Part shown: positions 63,602 through 64,000 of the stretch, piece by piece
Position numbering within the stretch: the first letter of the stretch is position 1
Layout: each line of letters begins with the position of its first letter
NCBI GenBank assembly: GCA_035236585.1
Contig: CP141137.1
Coordinates: forward strand, 47,266,057 to 47,330,056
Source: Warburgia ugandensis
Taxonomy: Eukaryota; Streptophyta; Magnoliopsida; Canellales; Canellaceae
Length of the DNA stretch: 64,000 bases
Direction of reading: 5' to 3'
Notes under the pieces: model-generated
The model's database searches: none
Seen by the model: only the letters and a program-made list of their open reading frames with translations
Told to the model about the DNA's origin: nothing
Made by a program: the position numbers and the translations under genes

Positions 63602-64000
63602 ATACAATAAGAGTAGGTCCAATACTATCCTCATAACAAGTATATTTGTACAACCCAAAAAGAAGTCCAATAACAAGTAAAATGAAGCATACATTCAATC
63701 AGTCATTGATGTAGTAGATGGTCCTCATGGTCCTCTCTCTCTAATGCTGCTCCACCTGCTTGCCCTTAGCACTATCATACTCTAAATCTGAGGCATTGCA
63801 ACCAAAGCAATGCCACAGCAAGCTATTGCTTGTGTAGGTAATCACATTTAATAAAAAGTGCAATGAAATAGTGTGGTGTAAAAATATCAACATCACGGCA
63901 AATCTCATGGAGTAAAACATTTATATAGTACATCAAATCATCAATCATCCATAGTAAATAGCACATGAAAGATCAAAAGTCTGAACAAATCAATGGTGGT
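63244..64000 (-). repeat. 5' LTR, partial
   Basis: It begins TGTGACATCCCGAGTTTTC and matches 55161 onward throughout. The hairpin recurs at 63790-63816, with the inner 8 bp of the stem kept and the outer pairs broken. The rest lies beyond the window. Confidence 0.9.

Larger units (their letters stand above)
55161..64000 (-). mobile_element. Tekay/Del-type chromovirus, subfamily B (5' LTR runs off the window)
   Basis: A minus-strand element with a 3' LTR (55161-59231), purine tract, 4.0-kb internal region, perfect initiator-Met primer site and 5' LTR from 63244 to beyond the window. Left flanking bases are GAAAA. Fragments of Gag and reverse transcriptase appear in the correct order on the minus strand. 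The internal region is shorter than one LTR and is riddled with stops, so it is non-autonomous. By eye the first 150 bp of the two LTRs differ at roughly one position in eight, which suggests an old insertion. Confidence 0.9.

Overview
This is nuclear DNA from a flowering plant. The evidence is long intron-rich genes with GT-AG splice sites, a GAMETE EXPRESSED 3 homologue, a pollen Ole e 1-family gene, Tekay/Del-type chromovirus LTR retrotransposons, an RTE-clade LINE and a plant hAT transposon. No prokaryotic or organellar features were seen. The species cannot be named from this sequence; a non-grass angiosperm is my guess only.

Layout. Positions 1-26014 are mostly nested retrotransposon DNA. 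An LTR fragment (1-2383) is followed by a solo LTR (2433-17744, target duplication TATAC) that is split by a complete opposite-strand chromovirus (5042-16088, duplication GCATG/GCGTG). That chromovirus is itself split by a 5'-truncated RTE LINE (9472-12141, 12-bp duplication). Two more solo LTRs follow: 19113-21937 (duplication AGTAT) and 23243-26014, the second inside a (CT)n microsatellite. Terminal sequences sort the LTRs into two subfamilies, called A and B here. Intergenic DNA fills 26085-28217.

The most unusual object is 28226-41662, a 13.4-kb hAT-like element. Both ends carry the terminal motif TAGGGGTGGCAA (one mismatch on the right) and subterminal ACACGA-type repeats. It holds two divergent genes. 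On the minus strand is a five-exon hAT transposase whose spliced frame is open (712 codons). On the plus strand is a gene of about 13 exons joining a plant Transposase_24-like region, a DUF8039-like region and a Ulp1-like cysteine-protease end; this one carries several lesions. Each gene is flanked on both sides by an array of short palindromes (arms GGACGG/CCGTCC). The four arrays share arms but differ in their loops.

Positions 41663-53200 are the gene-bearing part: GEX3 (42243-49862, nine exons, 722 aa) and an Ole e 1-family secreted pollen-type protein (52143-53039, two exons, 159 aa), both on the plus strand. From 55161 to the window end is a second minus-strand chromovirus with a 4.07-kb LTR, a perfect initiator-Met tRNA primer site and only fragments of gag and reverse transcriptase. 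All exon boundaries were derived by eye from reading frame, splice sites and family knowledge; no alignment or search was run.
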